The translations under genes and the position numbers were made by a program. Under the pieces are notes generated by a model that was not told the origin of the DNA, ran no database searches, and saw only the letters and a list, made by a program, of their open reading frames with translations. 64,000 nt of DNA from NCBI GenBank assembly GCA_035652075.1, contig DASREL010000107.1, positions 24,879 to 88,878 of the forward strand. Reading direction: 5' to 3'. Below, piece by piece: positions 8,013 through 16,260 of the stretch (within the stretch, counting starts at the first letter, position 1; each line of letters begins with the position of its first letter). The stretch comes from Gp6-AA45 sp035652075. Lineage in GTDB: Bacteria; Acidobacteriota; Vicinamibacteria; Vicinamibacterales; CAVVIG01.

Positions 8013-8753
8013 ATGTTTAGACTCGACGGCAAAGTGGCGCTCGTGACCGGTGCGTCGCGCGGGATCGGTCGCGCGATGGCGATGCGTCTTGCCGAACAGG
8101 GCGCGACGGTCGTGGCCGCCGCCCGCGGCGACAACGCGAAGGCCTGCGTCGACGAGATCGCGGCTGCGGGCCACAAAGCGGCGATGTTGACGCTCGACGT
8201 CACCGATACCGCCGCCCTCGAGAAGGTGCCGGGCGCGATCGTGAGCGCGCACGGGCGGCTCGACATCCTGATCAGCAATGCGGGGATTACGCGCGATCAG
8301 CTCCTGATGCGGATGAAGCGCGACGACTGGGACGCGGTGCTCGCGACGAACCTGACCGCCACCTTCGTGCTGGCGCAGGCCGCGATGCGGCCGATGTTGA
8401 AGCAGCGCGGCGGGCGGATCATCGCGGTCAGCTCGGTCGTGGGCCAGATGGGGAATGCGGGGCAGACGAACTACGCCGCGTCGAAAGCCGGACTGATTGG
8501 CTTCGCAAAGGCGCTGGCGCGCGAAGTCGCCTCGCGCTCGATTACCGTGAACGTGATCGCCCCGGGAATGATCGAAACCGACATGACGCGTGCGATTGGC
8601 GCCGATGCGCACGCGGAACTCGAGCGGCAGATTCCGCTCGGGCGCCTCGGAACGGTGGACGATATCGCCACCGCGGCGTGCTATCTTGCGTCGGATGAGG
8701 CGTCGTATATTACTGGACACGTGCTCGCCGTCAACGGCGGCATGTATATGTAG
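8013..8753 (+). CDS. fabG: 3-oxoacyl-ACP reductase FabG
   Basis: A 246-residue short-chain dehydrogenase that reduces 3-oxoacyl-ACP with NADPH. The cofactor motif TGASRGIG is at residues 12-19, the ISNAGITRDQLLMRM segment is typical of FabG, and the Ser-Tyr-Lys triad is in AVSSVVGQMGNAGQTNYAASKAG. The end, ITGHVLAVNGGMYM, is also characteristic. It is 26 bases after fabD and 9 bases before acpP. Confidence 0.96.
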   Translation: MFRLDGKVALVTGASRGIGRAMAMRLAEQGATVVAAARGDNAKACVDEIAAAGHKAAMLTLDVTDTAALEKVPGAIVSAHGRLDILISNAGITRDQLLMRMKRDDWDAVLATNLTATFVLAQAAMRPMLKQRGGRIIAVSSVVGQMGNAGQTNYAASKAGLIGFAKALAREVASRSITVNVIAPGMIETDMTRAIGADAHAELERQIPLGRLGTVDDIATAACYLASDEASYITGHVLAVNGGMYM

Positions 8754-8762
8754 GAGGCATCT

Positions 8763-9005
8763 GTGGCCGTAGCCGACAAAGTGAAGAGCATCATCGTGGA
8801 GCAGCTGGGAGTCGACGAAGAAGAAGTGACGCCGGATGCGTCGTTTGTCGACGACCTCGGCGCCGACTCACTCGACACCGTCGAGCTGGTCATGGCCTTC
8901 GAAGAGGAATTCGGCATCGAAATTCCCGACGAGGACGCCGAGAAGATTACGCGCGTGAAAGAAGCGGTCGAGTACATCGAGTCGCACGCCAAAGGAAAAA
9001 AGTAG
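8763..9005 (+). CDS. acpP: Acyl carrier protein
   Basis: An 80-residue acidic helical protein with the phosphopantetheine site DDLGADSLDTVELVM (Ser at about residue 36) and FEEEFGIEIPDEDAEKI. The start is GTG with GGAGG about 6 bases ahead. It lies between fabG and fabF as in most fatty-acid clusters. It carries the growing acyl chain on a prosthetic arm that a holo-ACP synthase, not seen here, must attach. Confidence 0.97.
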   Translation: MAVADKVKSIIVEQLGVDEEEVTPDASFVDDLGADSLDTVELVMAFEEEFGIEIPDEDAEKITRVKEAVEYIESHAKGKK

Positions 9006-9017
9006 GGCGGACCCTCC

Positions 9018-10265
9018 ATGGCGAATCCTCGGCGAGTGGTGGTCACCGGCATCGGCCTGGTGTCGCCGCTCGGCATCGGTACGGAATCGAACTGGGCGGC
9101 GCTCACGGCGGGCACGAGCGGCATCGGCCCCATCACGCATTTCGATGCGTCGCAGCACGCCGCGCGCATCGCGGGTGAGGTGCGCGGATTCGATCCGCTG
9201 CGGTTCCTGGACAAGAAAGATGTCAAGAAGATGGACATCTTCATCCAGTACGCGATTGCGGCGTCGCAGTTCGCGATGGACGATGCGCGGCTGACGATCA
9301 CGCCCGACCTGGCGCCGAACGCAGGCGTGTTCATCGCGTCGGGCATCGGCGGGTTCACGACGATCGAGCGCGAGCACATCGCGATGCTGCAGGGCGGTCC
9401 GCGCAAGATCTCGCCGTTCTTCATCCCGGCGTCGATCATCAACCTCGCGGCGGGCCAGGTGTCGATCCGGTTCGGCGCGAAAGGGCCGAACTCGGCGACG
9501 TGCACCGCCTGCTCGGCCTCAGCGCACGCGATCGGGGACGCGTACGAGATCATCCGCCGCGGGGATGCGGACGTGATGATCGCCGGCGGATCCGAGGCGG
9601 CGATCACGCCGATGGGCGTCGGCGGCTTTGCCGCGTTGCGCGCGCTCTCGACGCGCAACGACGAGCCGACGCGCGCGAGCCGTCCGTTCGACAAGGATCG
9701 CGACGGCTTCGTGGTCGGCGAAGGATCCGGCGTGCTGATTCTCGAGGAGCACGAGCGCGCGGTGGCGCGCGGCGCGCGCGTCTACGCCGAACTCGTCGGC
9801 TACGGGATGACGGCCGACGCGTATCACATCACGGCCCCGTCGGAAGACGGCGATGGGCCGCTGCGCGTCATGCAGCGCGCCATGAAGAGCGCCGGCATCG
9901 AGCCGTCGCAGATCGATTACATCAACGCGCACGGCACGTCGACGCCGCATGGCGACAAGGTCGAGACGATTGCGATCAAGCGCGCCTTCGGCGACAGCGC
10001 GAAGACGGTCGCGGTTTCGTCGACCAAGTCGATGACAGGGCATCTGCTGGGAGCGGCAGGCGGCCTCGAAGCCGGCATCACGGCGCTCGCGGTACATCAC
10101 CAACTGGCGCCGCCCACGATTAACCTCGACCATCCCGACGAGGAGTGCGATCTCGACTACGTGCCGAACACCGTCCGGCCGCTCGAGATCGAGTACGCGC
10201 TCTCGAATTCGTTCGGGTTCGGCGGTACCAACGGCGCCCTCTTGTTCAAGAGATACCACGCGTGA
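9018..10265 (+). CDS. fabF: 3-oxoacyl-ACP synthase II FabF
   Basis: The 415-residue condensing enzyme elongates acyl-ACP with malonyl-ACP. It starts with RRVVVTGIGLVSPLG, has the nucleophile Cys in CTACSASAHAIGDAYE (about residue 165), and the two His in INAHGTSTPHGD and SMTGHLLGAAGG. GFGGTNGALLFKRY at the end is typical. It is 12 bases after acpP and its TGA overlaps the etfB GTG, joining fatty-acid synthesis genes to electron-transfer genes in one apparent transcript. Confidence 0.96.
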   Translation: MANPRRVVVTGIGLVSPLGIGTESNWAALTAGTSGIGPITHFDASQHAARIAGEVRGFDPLRFLDKKDVKKMDIFIQYAIAASQFAMDDARLTITPDLAPNAGVFIASGIGGFTTIEREHIAMLQGGPRKISPFFIPASIINLAAGQVSIRFGAKGPNSATCTACSASAHAIGDAYEIIRRGDADVMIAGGSEAAITPMGVGGFAALRALSTRNDEPTRASRPFDKDRDGFVVGEGSGVLILEEHERAVARGARVYAELVGYGMTADAYHITAPSEDGDGPLRVMQRAMKSAGIEPSQIDYINAHGTSTPHGDKVETIAIKRAFGDSAKTVAVSSTKSMTGHLLGAAGGLEAGITALAVHHQLAPPTINLDHPDEECDLDYVPNTVRPLEIEYALSNSFGFGGTNGALLFKRYHA

Positions 10266-11026
10266 AAATTGCCGTCTGCATCAAACAGGTTCCGACGCGC
10301 GAATGGCAGCCGCGTCTGGACGACTCGAAGACCTGGATCCGCGAAGGCGATGCCAGCTTCGAGATGAACGAACCGGATGCGTACGCGCTCGAAGAAGCGC
10401 TGCGCCTCAAGGAAAAGAACGGCGGCGAAGTCGTCGTCTGCTCGGGTGGACCTGCGCGGGTCGCGCAGGTGATTCGCGAAGCGTTGGCGCGCGGCGCAGA
10501 CCGTGCCATTCATGTCGAGGACGATTCGCTGGCGGCCGCTGACGCGTTCGTGACGTCAGGCGCGCTCGCGGCCGCGATGGCCGACGAGAAGTTCGATCTC
10601 GTCCTGACCGGATTGCAGTCCGACGATCAGGGCTTCGCGCAGGTCGGCGTGATCCTCGCGGAGAAGCTCGGCCTGCCGCACGCGACGATCATCATGGAAG
10701 TGAACGTCGATGGCTCGAACCTGAAGGTCAAGCGCGAGCTCGAAGGCGGCTGGTTCCAGATGGTGACGATGCCGCTGCCGGCGGTGCTGACGATCCAGAG
10801 CGGCATCAATCAGCTGCGGTACGCGACGCTCAAGGGCATCATGGCGGCGAAGAAGAAAGAGATCAAGAAAGCCGCAATGCCGTCAGGCCTGACCGCGCAC
10901 CAGAAGATCGTGAACCTCTACGTGCCCGAAAAAGGGAAGAAGACGCAGATCATCGGCGGATCGCCGGCCGAAGCGGCGAAAGAGCTCGTGCGCAAGCTGC
11001 GCGAGGAAGCGAGGGTCATCCAGTGA
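10262..11026 (+). CDS. etfB: Electron transfer flavoprotein subunit beta
   Basis: A 254-residue EtfB/FixA-family protein, starting at a GTG that overlaps the fabF stop. KIAVCIKQVPTREWQPRL opens it, NEPDAYALEEALRLKE and LTGLQSDDQGFAQVGVILAEKLGLPH follow, and LEGGWFQMVTMPLPAVLTIQSGINQLRYATLKGIMAAKKK is the conserved region that holds AMP. With EtfA it takes electrons from acyl-CoA dehydrogenases and similar enzymes. It overlaps etfA by 4 bases. Confidence 0.95.
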   Translation: MKIAVCIKQVPTREWQPRLDDSKTWIREGDASFEMNEPDAYALEEALRLKEKNGGEVVVCSGGPARVAQVIREALARGADRAIHVEDDSLAAADAFVTSGALAAAMADEKFDLVLTGLQSDDQGFAQVGVILAEKLGLPHATIIMEVNVDGSNLKVKRELEGGWFQMVTMPLPAVLTIQSGINQLRYATLKGIMAAKKKEIKKAAMPSGLTAHQKIVNLYVPEKGKKTQIIGGSPAEAAKELVRKLREEARVIQ

Positions 11027-11979
11027 TTCTCGTCATCGCCGAACAGCGCGACGGGAAGCTGAATCGCGCGACGTGGGAAGCGATCGTCGGCGCGCAGCAG
11101 ATCGGCGCGGCGAATATCACGGTGCTCGTTCTCGGCACAAACACCACTGGTCCGGCGAATGAGCTGGCGGCGGCGAGCGTGAAAGAGGTCGTCACGATCG
11201 AGCACGCTGCGCTCGAGCCGTACACACCGGACGGCTTCACGATGGCGTTGCAGGATGCGATCGCGCAGCTGAATCCGACGTACGTGCTGCTGCCACACAC
11301 GTATCAGACGCGCGACTTCGCGCCGAAACTGGCGGCGCGGCTGGATCGCGCGATCATCACGGACGTGACCGCGGTCAAGAAGGGCAGCGACACTGCATTC
11401 GTCCGTCCGATGTTCCAGGGCAAGCTGACCGCCGACGTCGTCCCACAGGGGAGCGCGCCGCATTTCGTCACGTTCCAGATTGGCGCGTACCGCGTCGATC
11501 AGGTTGCAAAGGGATCCGCCGCCGCGCCTACGCGCGCGCTCAGCGTCACCATCGACGCGTCGAAGATCCGCCAGAAGCCGGAAGCGCCGTTTCAGCAGGC
11601 GAAGGCCGCCGTCGATCTGTCGCAGGCCGAACGCATCGTGTCGGTCGGCCGCGGGATCAAAGAGCAGGCGAACATCAAGATCGCCGAGGATCTCGCCAGG
11701 GCGCTGGGAGCGGAGATCGCCGCCTCGCGTCCGATTTGCGACTCGGGCTGGCTGCCGATGGAACGTCAAGTCGGCAGTTCGGGACAGACGGTCGCCCCCA
11801 AGCTGTATCTCGCGCTTGGCATTTCGGGCGCGATTCAGCATCTCGTCGGGATGAAGGGGTCGAACACGGTCGTTGCGATCAACAAGGATCCCGACGCTCC
11901 GATATTCGAGATCGCCGACTATGGCATCGTCGGGGACCTGTTCGAGATAGTCCCCGCGATGATCGAGGCTTTGAAGTGA
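11023..11979 (+). CDS. etfA: Electron transfer flavoprotein subunit alpha
   Basis: The 318-residue partner of EtfB. The C-terminal FAD domain is clear: SVGRGIKEQ, the GWLPMERQVGSSGQTVAPKLYL segment that contacts flavin, and ALGISGAIQHLVGMKGSNTVVAINKD and DYGIVGDLFEIVP. The GTG start overlaps the etfB TGA. A quasi-palindromic repeat separates it from the Fe-S oxidoreductase gene, its presumed electron acceptor. Confidence 0.95.
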   Translation: MILVIAEQRDGKLNRATWEAIVGAQQIGAANITVLVLGTNTTGPANELAAASVKEVVTIEHAALEPYTPDGFTMALQDAIAQLNPTYVLLPHTYQTRDFAPKLAARLDRAIITDVTAVKKGSDTAFVRPMFQGKLTADVVPQGSAPHFVTFQIGAYRVDQVAKGSAAAPTRALSVTIDASKIRQKPEAPFQQAKAAVDLSQAERIVSVGRGIKEQANIKIAEDLARALGAEIAASRPICDSGWLPMERQVGSSGQTVAPKLYLALGISGAIQHLVGMKGSNTVVAINKDPDAPIFEIADYGIVGDLFEIVPAMIEALK

Positions 11980-11987
11980 ACGATGTA

Positions 11988-12079
11988 TTGAGGATTGCGG
12001 ATTGAGGATTGCGGATTGATTGTTGATTTACCCCGCCAATCGTCAATAAATCCGCAATCCGCATTCCTCAATCCGCAAT
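11988..12079. repeat. ATTGCGG-type quasi-palindrome between etfA and the Fe-S oxidoreductase gene
   Basis: The left arm (11988-12022) is built from GAGGATTGCGGATT-like units; the right arm (about 12045-12079) carries the approximate reverse complement, CAATCC/GCAATCC units ending ATCCGCAATGAC. The ATG of the next gene is the ATG of that end. A paralogous copy is at 25359-25447 and a right-arm fragment with the same ATCCGCAATGAC end is at about 61697-61733. Confidence 0.85.
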
Positions 12080-13910
12080 GACAGCGACCATCGTTTTCTG
12101 GCTTCTCTTCATCGCTTTCATCGGCGCCTTTGCGGCGCAAGTGGCCACCCGTGTCCGCCTGATCGCCGCCGCGCCGAATACCTTCAACGTCAATGACGCC
12201 GGCTTCCGCATCGGCCGGTGGCTGACCGACGTCCTCTTCCAGCGAAAAACGATCGTCGAACGCCCCGTCGCCGGCTTCATGCACGCGCTGGTGTTCTGGG
12301 GCTTTCTCGCCTTTGCCGGCTACACGTCGATCGAATTCCTTTACGGCCTCGGGATCGTCGACCTGACCGAGGCGCGCTGGTTCCACGCGTATCGTCTGTT
12401 CATCGCGCCGTTCGCGACGGGCGTCTTGATCGGCATCCTCTATTTGTTGATCCGCCGAGCGTTCGTCCGTCCGGTCGGGCTCGGCGATCACGTGTCGATC
12501 GAGTCGATCGTCATCGCACTGTTCATCGCGACGCTGATGGTCACGTACCTGCTCGCATTCAGGCTCGACGAGCACTCCGCCGCCGGCCGCGCGAACTGGT
12601 GGATCCACATGCTGGTGATCCTTGCCTTCATGGCGCTGATTCCCGCGTCGAAACATTTCCACCTCGTGCTGTCGCCGGTGACGGTGTTCCTGAAATCGCC
12701 CGAGCTCGGTAACCTGCCGAATTTGGACTTCGAGAAAGAGCAGGTCGGCCTCGAGACGCTCAAGGATCTCGGCAGCAAGTCGGTCCTCGACGCGTTCACG
12801 TGCGTCGAGTGCGGCCGCTGTCAGGTCAACTGTCCGGCGTGGGGCGCAGGGAAAGAGTTGAACCCGAAGGCGATCATCCTGCAGACGCAGGATGCGCTGC
12901 TCGAAGGGAACCGCGAGCGAAAGCTCGGCGAGATCTATTCCGAAAAAGTCCTGTGGCAGTGCACGACCTGCGGTGCATGCGAAAACCAGTGTCCGGTCGG
13001 CATCGAGCATCTGCCGATCTTGATCGGATCGCGCCGCGGTCTCGTGTCCAACGGCGACGCGCCCGAGTATCTCGGCGCGATGTACAACAACCTCGAACGT
13101 CGCAGCAATATCTGGGGGCTTGGCTACGATCAGCGGACGAAGTTCGTGACGTCCGCCGGCCTCGAGACGTTCGATCCAGCGAAGCACGATGTCCTCGTCT
13201 GGCTCGGCTGCGCCGGATCGTTCGATGCCGACTTTCAGAAGTCGTTGAAGTCGATGTTCTCGATTCTCATGCGGAAGGGCGTCAAGTTCGGCGTGTTGTC
13301 GAAGGAGCGCTGCACGGGCGACCCCGCCAAGCGCACCGGCAACGAGTACATGTATCAGGAGCTCGCCAACGGCAACATCGAGGACTTCAAGGCCGCCGGC
13401 GTGAAGAAGATCGTCACCTCGTGCCCGCACTGCGTGAAGACGATCGGCGCCGACTACGCCAAGTTCGGCTACCAGGTCGAGATCGTCCACTCGTCGGTGT
13501 TCGTGAACGAGCTGCTCGCCGACACGCGTAGCGCGAAGGCCTCAGCCGAGCGAGACGCCGTCACCTATCACGATCCCTGCTACCTCGGTCGCTACGCCGG
13601 CACGGTCGACGAGCCGCGCGAGCTGCTGACGCGGTTCGGCGCCGACATCAAGGAGCCCGAGCGCAATCGCGACAACCCATATTGCTGCGGCGCCGGCGGC
13701 GGACTGCTGTTCGCGGACAAAGAAGAAGAGCCAGGCAGCCGCATCAGCGATGTCCGTTTCAAACAGCTGCAGGCGACCGGCGCGAACACCGTCGTCACGG
13801 CGTGCCCGTTCTGCTCGATCATGCTGAAGGGCGCGCAGGCGAGCGCCGGAGCGGACACGCAGTTCGTCGACTTGATGACGTTCGTCGATGGCAAGCTCAA
13901 GTCGCTCTAA
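12078..13910 (+). CDS. Membrane Fe-S oxidoreductase, probable ETF:quinone oxidoreductase
   Basis: This 610-residue protein has an N-terminal membrane domain with several helices (about residues 1-200), two 4Fe-4S motifs (CVECGRCQVNCP near 241 and CTTCGACENQCPVG near 295), then two CCG-type domains as in heterodisulfide reductase subunit D (VWLGCAGSFDADF, SCPHCVKT, then YHDPCYLGRYAG and PYCCGAGGG, CPFC). Proteins of this form next to etfBA are thought to pass electrons from ETF to menaquinone; that role is inferred from family and neighbours. The ATG falls in the end of a repeat. The 3' end overlaps the acyltransferase gene by 23 bases. Confidence 0.88.
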   Translation: MTATIVFWLLFIAFIGAFAAQVATRVRLIAAAPNTFNVNDAGFRIGRWLTDVLFQRKTIVERPVAGFMHALVFWGFLAFAGYTSIEFLYGLGIVDLTEARWFHAYRLFIAPFATGVLIGILYLLIRRAFVRPVGLGDHVSIESIVIALFIATLMVTYLLAFRLDEHSAAGRANWWIHMLVILAFMALIPASKHFHLVLSPVTVFLKSPELGNLPNLDFEKEQVGLETLKDLGSKSVLDAFTCVECGRCQVNCPAWGAGKELNPKAIILQTQDALLEGNRERKLGEIYSEKVLWQCTTCGACENQCPVGIEHLPILIGSRRGLVSNGDAPEYLGAMYNNLERRSNIWGLGYDQRTKFVTSAGLETFDPAKHDVLVWLGCAGSFDADFQKSLKSMFSILMRKGVKFGVLSKERCTGDPAKRTGNEYMYQELANGNIEDFKAAGVKKIVTSCPHCVKTIGADYAKFGYQVEIVHSSVFVNELLADTRSAKASAERDAVTYHDPCYLGRYAGTVDEPRELLTRFGADIKEPERNRDNPYCCGAGGGLLFADKEEEPGSRISDVRFKQLQATGANTVVTACPFCSIMLKGAQASAGADTQFVDLMTFVDGKLKSL

Positions 13911-14580
13911 CGACTGGCGCACGTCCGCTTCGAAACGATTTCAAGCCAAGCTGATCTCAATCCTCGGCTACCGCGCCATCAGCGCGCTCGCATCGACCTA
14001 CCGCTGGAAGACCGAAGGGCTCGAGCACTACGACGCGATCGTCAAGAGCGGCCATCAGCCGGTCATGGCCTTCTGGCACGGCCGCATTCTTTCCGCCACC
14101 TACTACTTCCGCCGCCGCGGCATCGTCGTCATCACGAGCGAAAACTTCGACGGCGAATGGATCGCGGGCATCATCGAGCGATTCGGATATGGGACCGCGC
14201 GCGGCTCGACGTCACGCGGCGCGCGCAAGGCGATGCTGCAACTCGTGCGCGACATGGCGGCGGGGAAGCCGGCGGGATTCACACTCGACGGTCCGCGCGG
14301 TCCCGCGCGTGTCGCGCAGCCGGGCGCCGTGTGGCTCGCGAAGATGACGGGCAATCCGGTCCTGCCGTTCCACCTCGAAGCCGATCGGGCATGGACGATG
14401 AACAGTTGGGATCGGACGCAGATTCCGAAACCGTTCGCGACCGTGTCGATGGCGATGGGCGAGCCGTTCACCGTGGCAGCGGATGCCGACGACGCGGGCT
14501 TGGATGCGGCCAGACGCGACCTCGAGGCTCGGCTTTCGGCGCTCGAGACGCGCGCACAGTCGTTGCTCGTCAATCCATAA
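13888..14580 (+). CDS. DUF374 lysophospholipid acyltransferase-family protein
   Basis: A 230-residue protein with AFWHGRILSATYYFRRRGIVVITSENFDGEWIAGIIERFGYGTARGSTSRGARKA, the DUF374 version of the acyltransferase core, and the following GFTLDGPRGPARVAQPGAVWLAKMTGNPVLPFH. The His in WHGR replaces the HxxxxD of PlsC-type enzymes, as usual for this family. It probably acylates a lipid at the inner membrane, perhaps a lipid A or lysophospholipid intermediate; the substrate is unknown. It overlaps the Fe-S oxidoreductase gene by 23 bases. The first about 15 residues are poorly conserved, so the true start may be a little downstream. Confidence 0.85.
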   Translation: MASSSRSNDWRTSASKRFQAKLISILGYRAISALASTYRWKTEGLEHYDAIVKSGHQPVMAFWHGRILSATYYFRRRGIVVITSENFDGEWIAGIIERFGYGTARGSTSRGARKAMLQLVRDMAAGKPAGFTLDGPRGPARVAQPGAVWLAKMTGNPVLPFHLEADRAWTMNSWDRTQIPKPFATVSMAMGEPFTVAADADDAGLDAARRDLEARLSALETRAQSLLVNP

Positions 14581-14606
14581 CCGGCGCAACGCCGTAGTTC
14601 AGACCG

Positions 14607-15860
14607 GTGCGGCGTCCCACACGGCCATGGCTGTTCGGCGTCATCAACGTGCCTTACGGAACGTGTTCCTCCGGGATCGTGACGACCGTGCTTCCGTTCC
14701 TCCTCCGGGCGCGCGGAGTATCGGTCGAGACGATCAGCTCGGTCGTCGCGGTCGCCGTAGTCCCGACGATCTGGTATTTCGTCTGGGCACCGCTGGTCGA
14801 CGTCAAATGGCGACGGCGGACATGGCTGGTCGCGTCCGCAATCGTCAGCGCGGCCTGCATGGTGGCCGCGCTGATGCTGCCGCTGCCGGGCGCGCTCCGG
14901 GCGATCACGGTGCTGGTCGTCGGAGGGATCGCGATCAATCAACTCGTGGGTGCGGCCGTCGGCGGGCTCGTCGCGGACACGGTGCCAAACCACTGGCGTG
15001 GCGCCGCGGCTGGCTGGACGCAAGCGGCAAACCTGGGAGGCGGCGTCGTCGCCGGTGGCTTGCTGGTGTGGCTGTCGGCTCGCTCTCCGACCGCGTTTGT
15101 TGCGATGGTGGCCGGACTTCTGATCGTGCTGCCGTCGCTGCCGGTGTTGTCTGTCGACGAACCGCCCCCTGCCGGTCGTGGCGCGCGCGAGCATTTCGGG
15201 CTGATGCTCCGAGACTTGAGGATTACGATCCGCAGCCCGCGCGTGTGGCTCGGATTCGCGTGGTTTCTCAGTCCGGTCGGCGCCGGCGCGTTGATGAATC
15301 TCTTCTCGGCGATCGCCGTCGATTACCACGCGTCCTCGACGGCGGTCGCTCTCGGTATCGGCGTATTCAGCGGGTTGGTAACGGCGGTTGGCGCGCTGGT
15401 CGGTGGTTTCGCCTGCGATCGATTCGATCGGTGGTTGGTCTACCCGGTGGCGGGATTGTTGTCGGCCGTGTGCGCCGGCGGCATGACGGTCGCGCCGCTC
15501 ACGCCGACTGTGTACGTGGTCGGCGCCAGCGCCTATTCATTTGCGTCTGGATTCGGTTACGCGACGTTCAGCGCGCTCGCGTTCGACCTGCTCGGTGACG
15601 GTGGCGCGGCCGCCGGCACACGGTCGGCGCTGTTCGTGTCGGCCGCCAACGTACCGCTCGCATACATGACCTGGGTTGATGGCGTCGGCCACTCGCGATT
15701 CGGCGTGCGAGGGTTGCTTGCATTCGACTCGATCAGCAATGTTTTGTCGTCACTGATGCTGATGGTATTTCTCGTCTGGTTGCGCCAATCGAAGGCGTCT
15801 ATTTGTTCTGCCGATCGCGCAGTCGCCGCTTCCACTCGTTGTCGCGCCGCCAACGCTTGA
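14607..15860 (+). CDS. Major facilitator superfamily transporter
   Basis: A 417-residue protein with about 12 hydrophobic segments. The N-terminal VPYGTCSSGIVTTVLPFLLRARGVS and the loop after helix 2-3 (APLVDVKWRRRTWLV) resemble AmpG-like muropeptide permeases and related MFS members. No substrate can be assigned. The 3' end overlaps the convergent small membrane protein gene by 62 bases. Confidence 0.8.
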   Translation: MRRPTRPWLFGVINVPYGTCSSGIVTTVLPFLLRARGVSVETISSVVAVAVVPTIWYFVWAPLVDVKWRRRTWLVASAIVSAACMVAALMLPLPGALRAITVLVVGGIAINQLVGAAVGGLVADTVPNHWRGAAAGWTQAANLGGGVVAGGLLVWLSARSPTAFVAMVAGLLIVLPSLPVLSVDEPPPAGRGAREHFGLMLRDLRITIRSPRVWLGFAWFLSPVGAGALMNLFSAIAVDYHASSTAVALGIGVFSGLVTAVGALVGGFACDRFDRWLVYPVAGLLSAVCAGGMTVAPLTPTVYVVGASAYSFASGFGYATFSALAFDLLGDGGAAAGTRSALFVSAANVPLAYMTWVDGVGHSRFGVRGLLAFDSISNVLSSLMLMVFLVWLRQSKASICSADRAVAASTRCRAANA

Positions 15861-15927
15861 ACGCATCCCACGCGAAGACGCCCGCGATGAACAGGGCGAC
15901 CACGGTCAGCGGCAACACGTAGTCCAC
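15799..15927 (-). CDS. 42-residue membrane-anchored basic peptide
   Basis: From a GTG that shares its G with the TAG of the zinc-ribbon gene (TAGTG), the frame encodes a membrane helix DYVLPLTVVALFIAGVFAW followed by a charged tail DAFKRWRRDNEWKRRLRDRQNK. The positive tail after a single helix suggests an N-out/C-in anchor. The coupling to the upstream frame argues for a real gene. It overlaps the convergent MFS gene end. No family recognised. Confidence 0.55.
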   Translation of the reverse strand: MDYVLPLTVVALFIAGVFAWDAFKRWRRDNEWKRRLRDRQNK

Positions 15928-16217
15928 TACCGATCGTTCCTTTTCATGATGAGGTGATCGCAGTCCAGACAGCGGAAGTACTGGATGCGTGACTGGGCCG
16001 ACGAGGCGCCAGCGCGGCGAATGTTCTCGCCGCCGCATGCCGGGCAGGTCGTTGCCGTCTTCTGCGGCGAGTCGCTGCCGCCGACGATGCCCATATGTCC
16101 GCAGCTCTCGCAGCGGATGAGGGTACCGCCAGTGGCCGGGTCGATGCCGAGCGCTCGCGTCGACTGTCCCGCGCACTTCGCACAGGGAGGTAATGATGAG
16201 CTATCGATAGGACATAT
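15927..16217 (-). CDS. Small zinc-ribbon protein with unresolved start (possible 5' frameshift)
   Basis: On the minus strand this frame reads ICPIDSSSLPPCAKCAGQST, then IRCESCGHMGIVGG, TTCPACGGENIRR and YFRCLDCDHLIMKRNDR: four CxxC pairs that could hold two zinc ions. Both the pattern and the coupling to the next small gene support a real protein of roughly 90 residues. No ATG, GTG or TTG opens the frame ahead of the first CxxC. A well-placed ATG (complement of 16213-16215, with GAGG 6 bases before it) reads MSYR-stop in another frame, so a one-base frameshift, sequencing error or rare ATA start is possible. The 5' limit given is the ATA codon and is only nominal. Confidence 0.55.
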   Translation of the reverse strand: MCPIDSSSLPPCAKCAGQSTRALGIDPATGGTLIRCESCGHMGIVGGSDSPQKTATTCPACGGENIRRAGASSAQSRIQYFRCLDCDHLIMKRNDR

Positions 16218-16260
16218 ACTACCTCAAAACTCGTTATAGTCCTATATAGTCATATAAATT
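16201..16260. promoter_or_regulatory. AT-rich island with nested palindromes upstream of the zinc-ribbon gene
   Basis: About 60 bases far richer in A/T than the surroundings. CTATCGATAG (16201-16210) and CTATATAG (16242-16249) are perfect palindromes; ATAGGAC (16207-16213) and GTCCTAT (16239-16245) form an inverted repeat; TATAGTC is repeated 10 bases apart (16235-16241 and 16245-16251), one helical turn. This suits a promoter with an operator for the minus-strand zinc-ribbon pair, but no regulator can be named. Confidence 0.45.

Noticed and set aside
11919..13490. 523-codon minus-strand frame opposite the Fe-S oxidoreductase
   Set aside because: The opposite strand has clear Cys-cluster motifs; this frame is low-complexity Arg/Asp/Glu sequence typical of GC-rich shadows.
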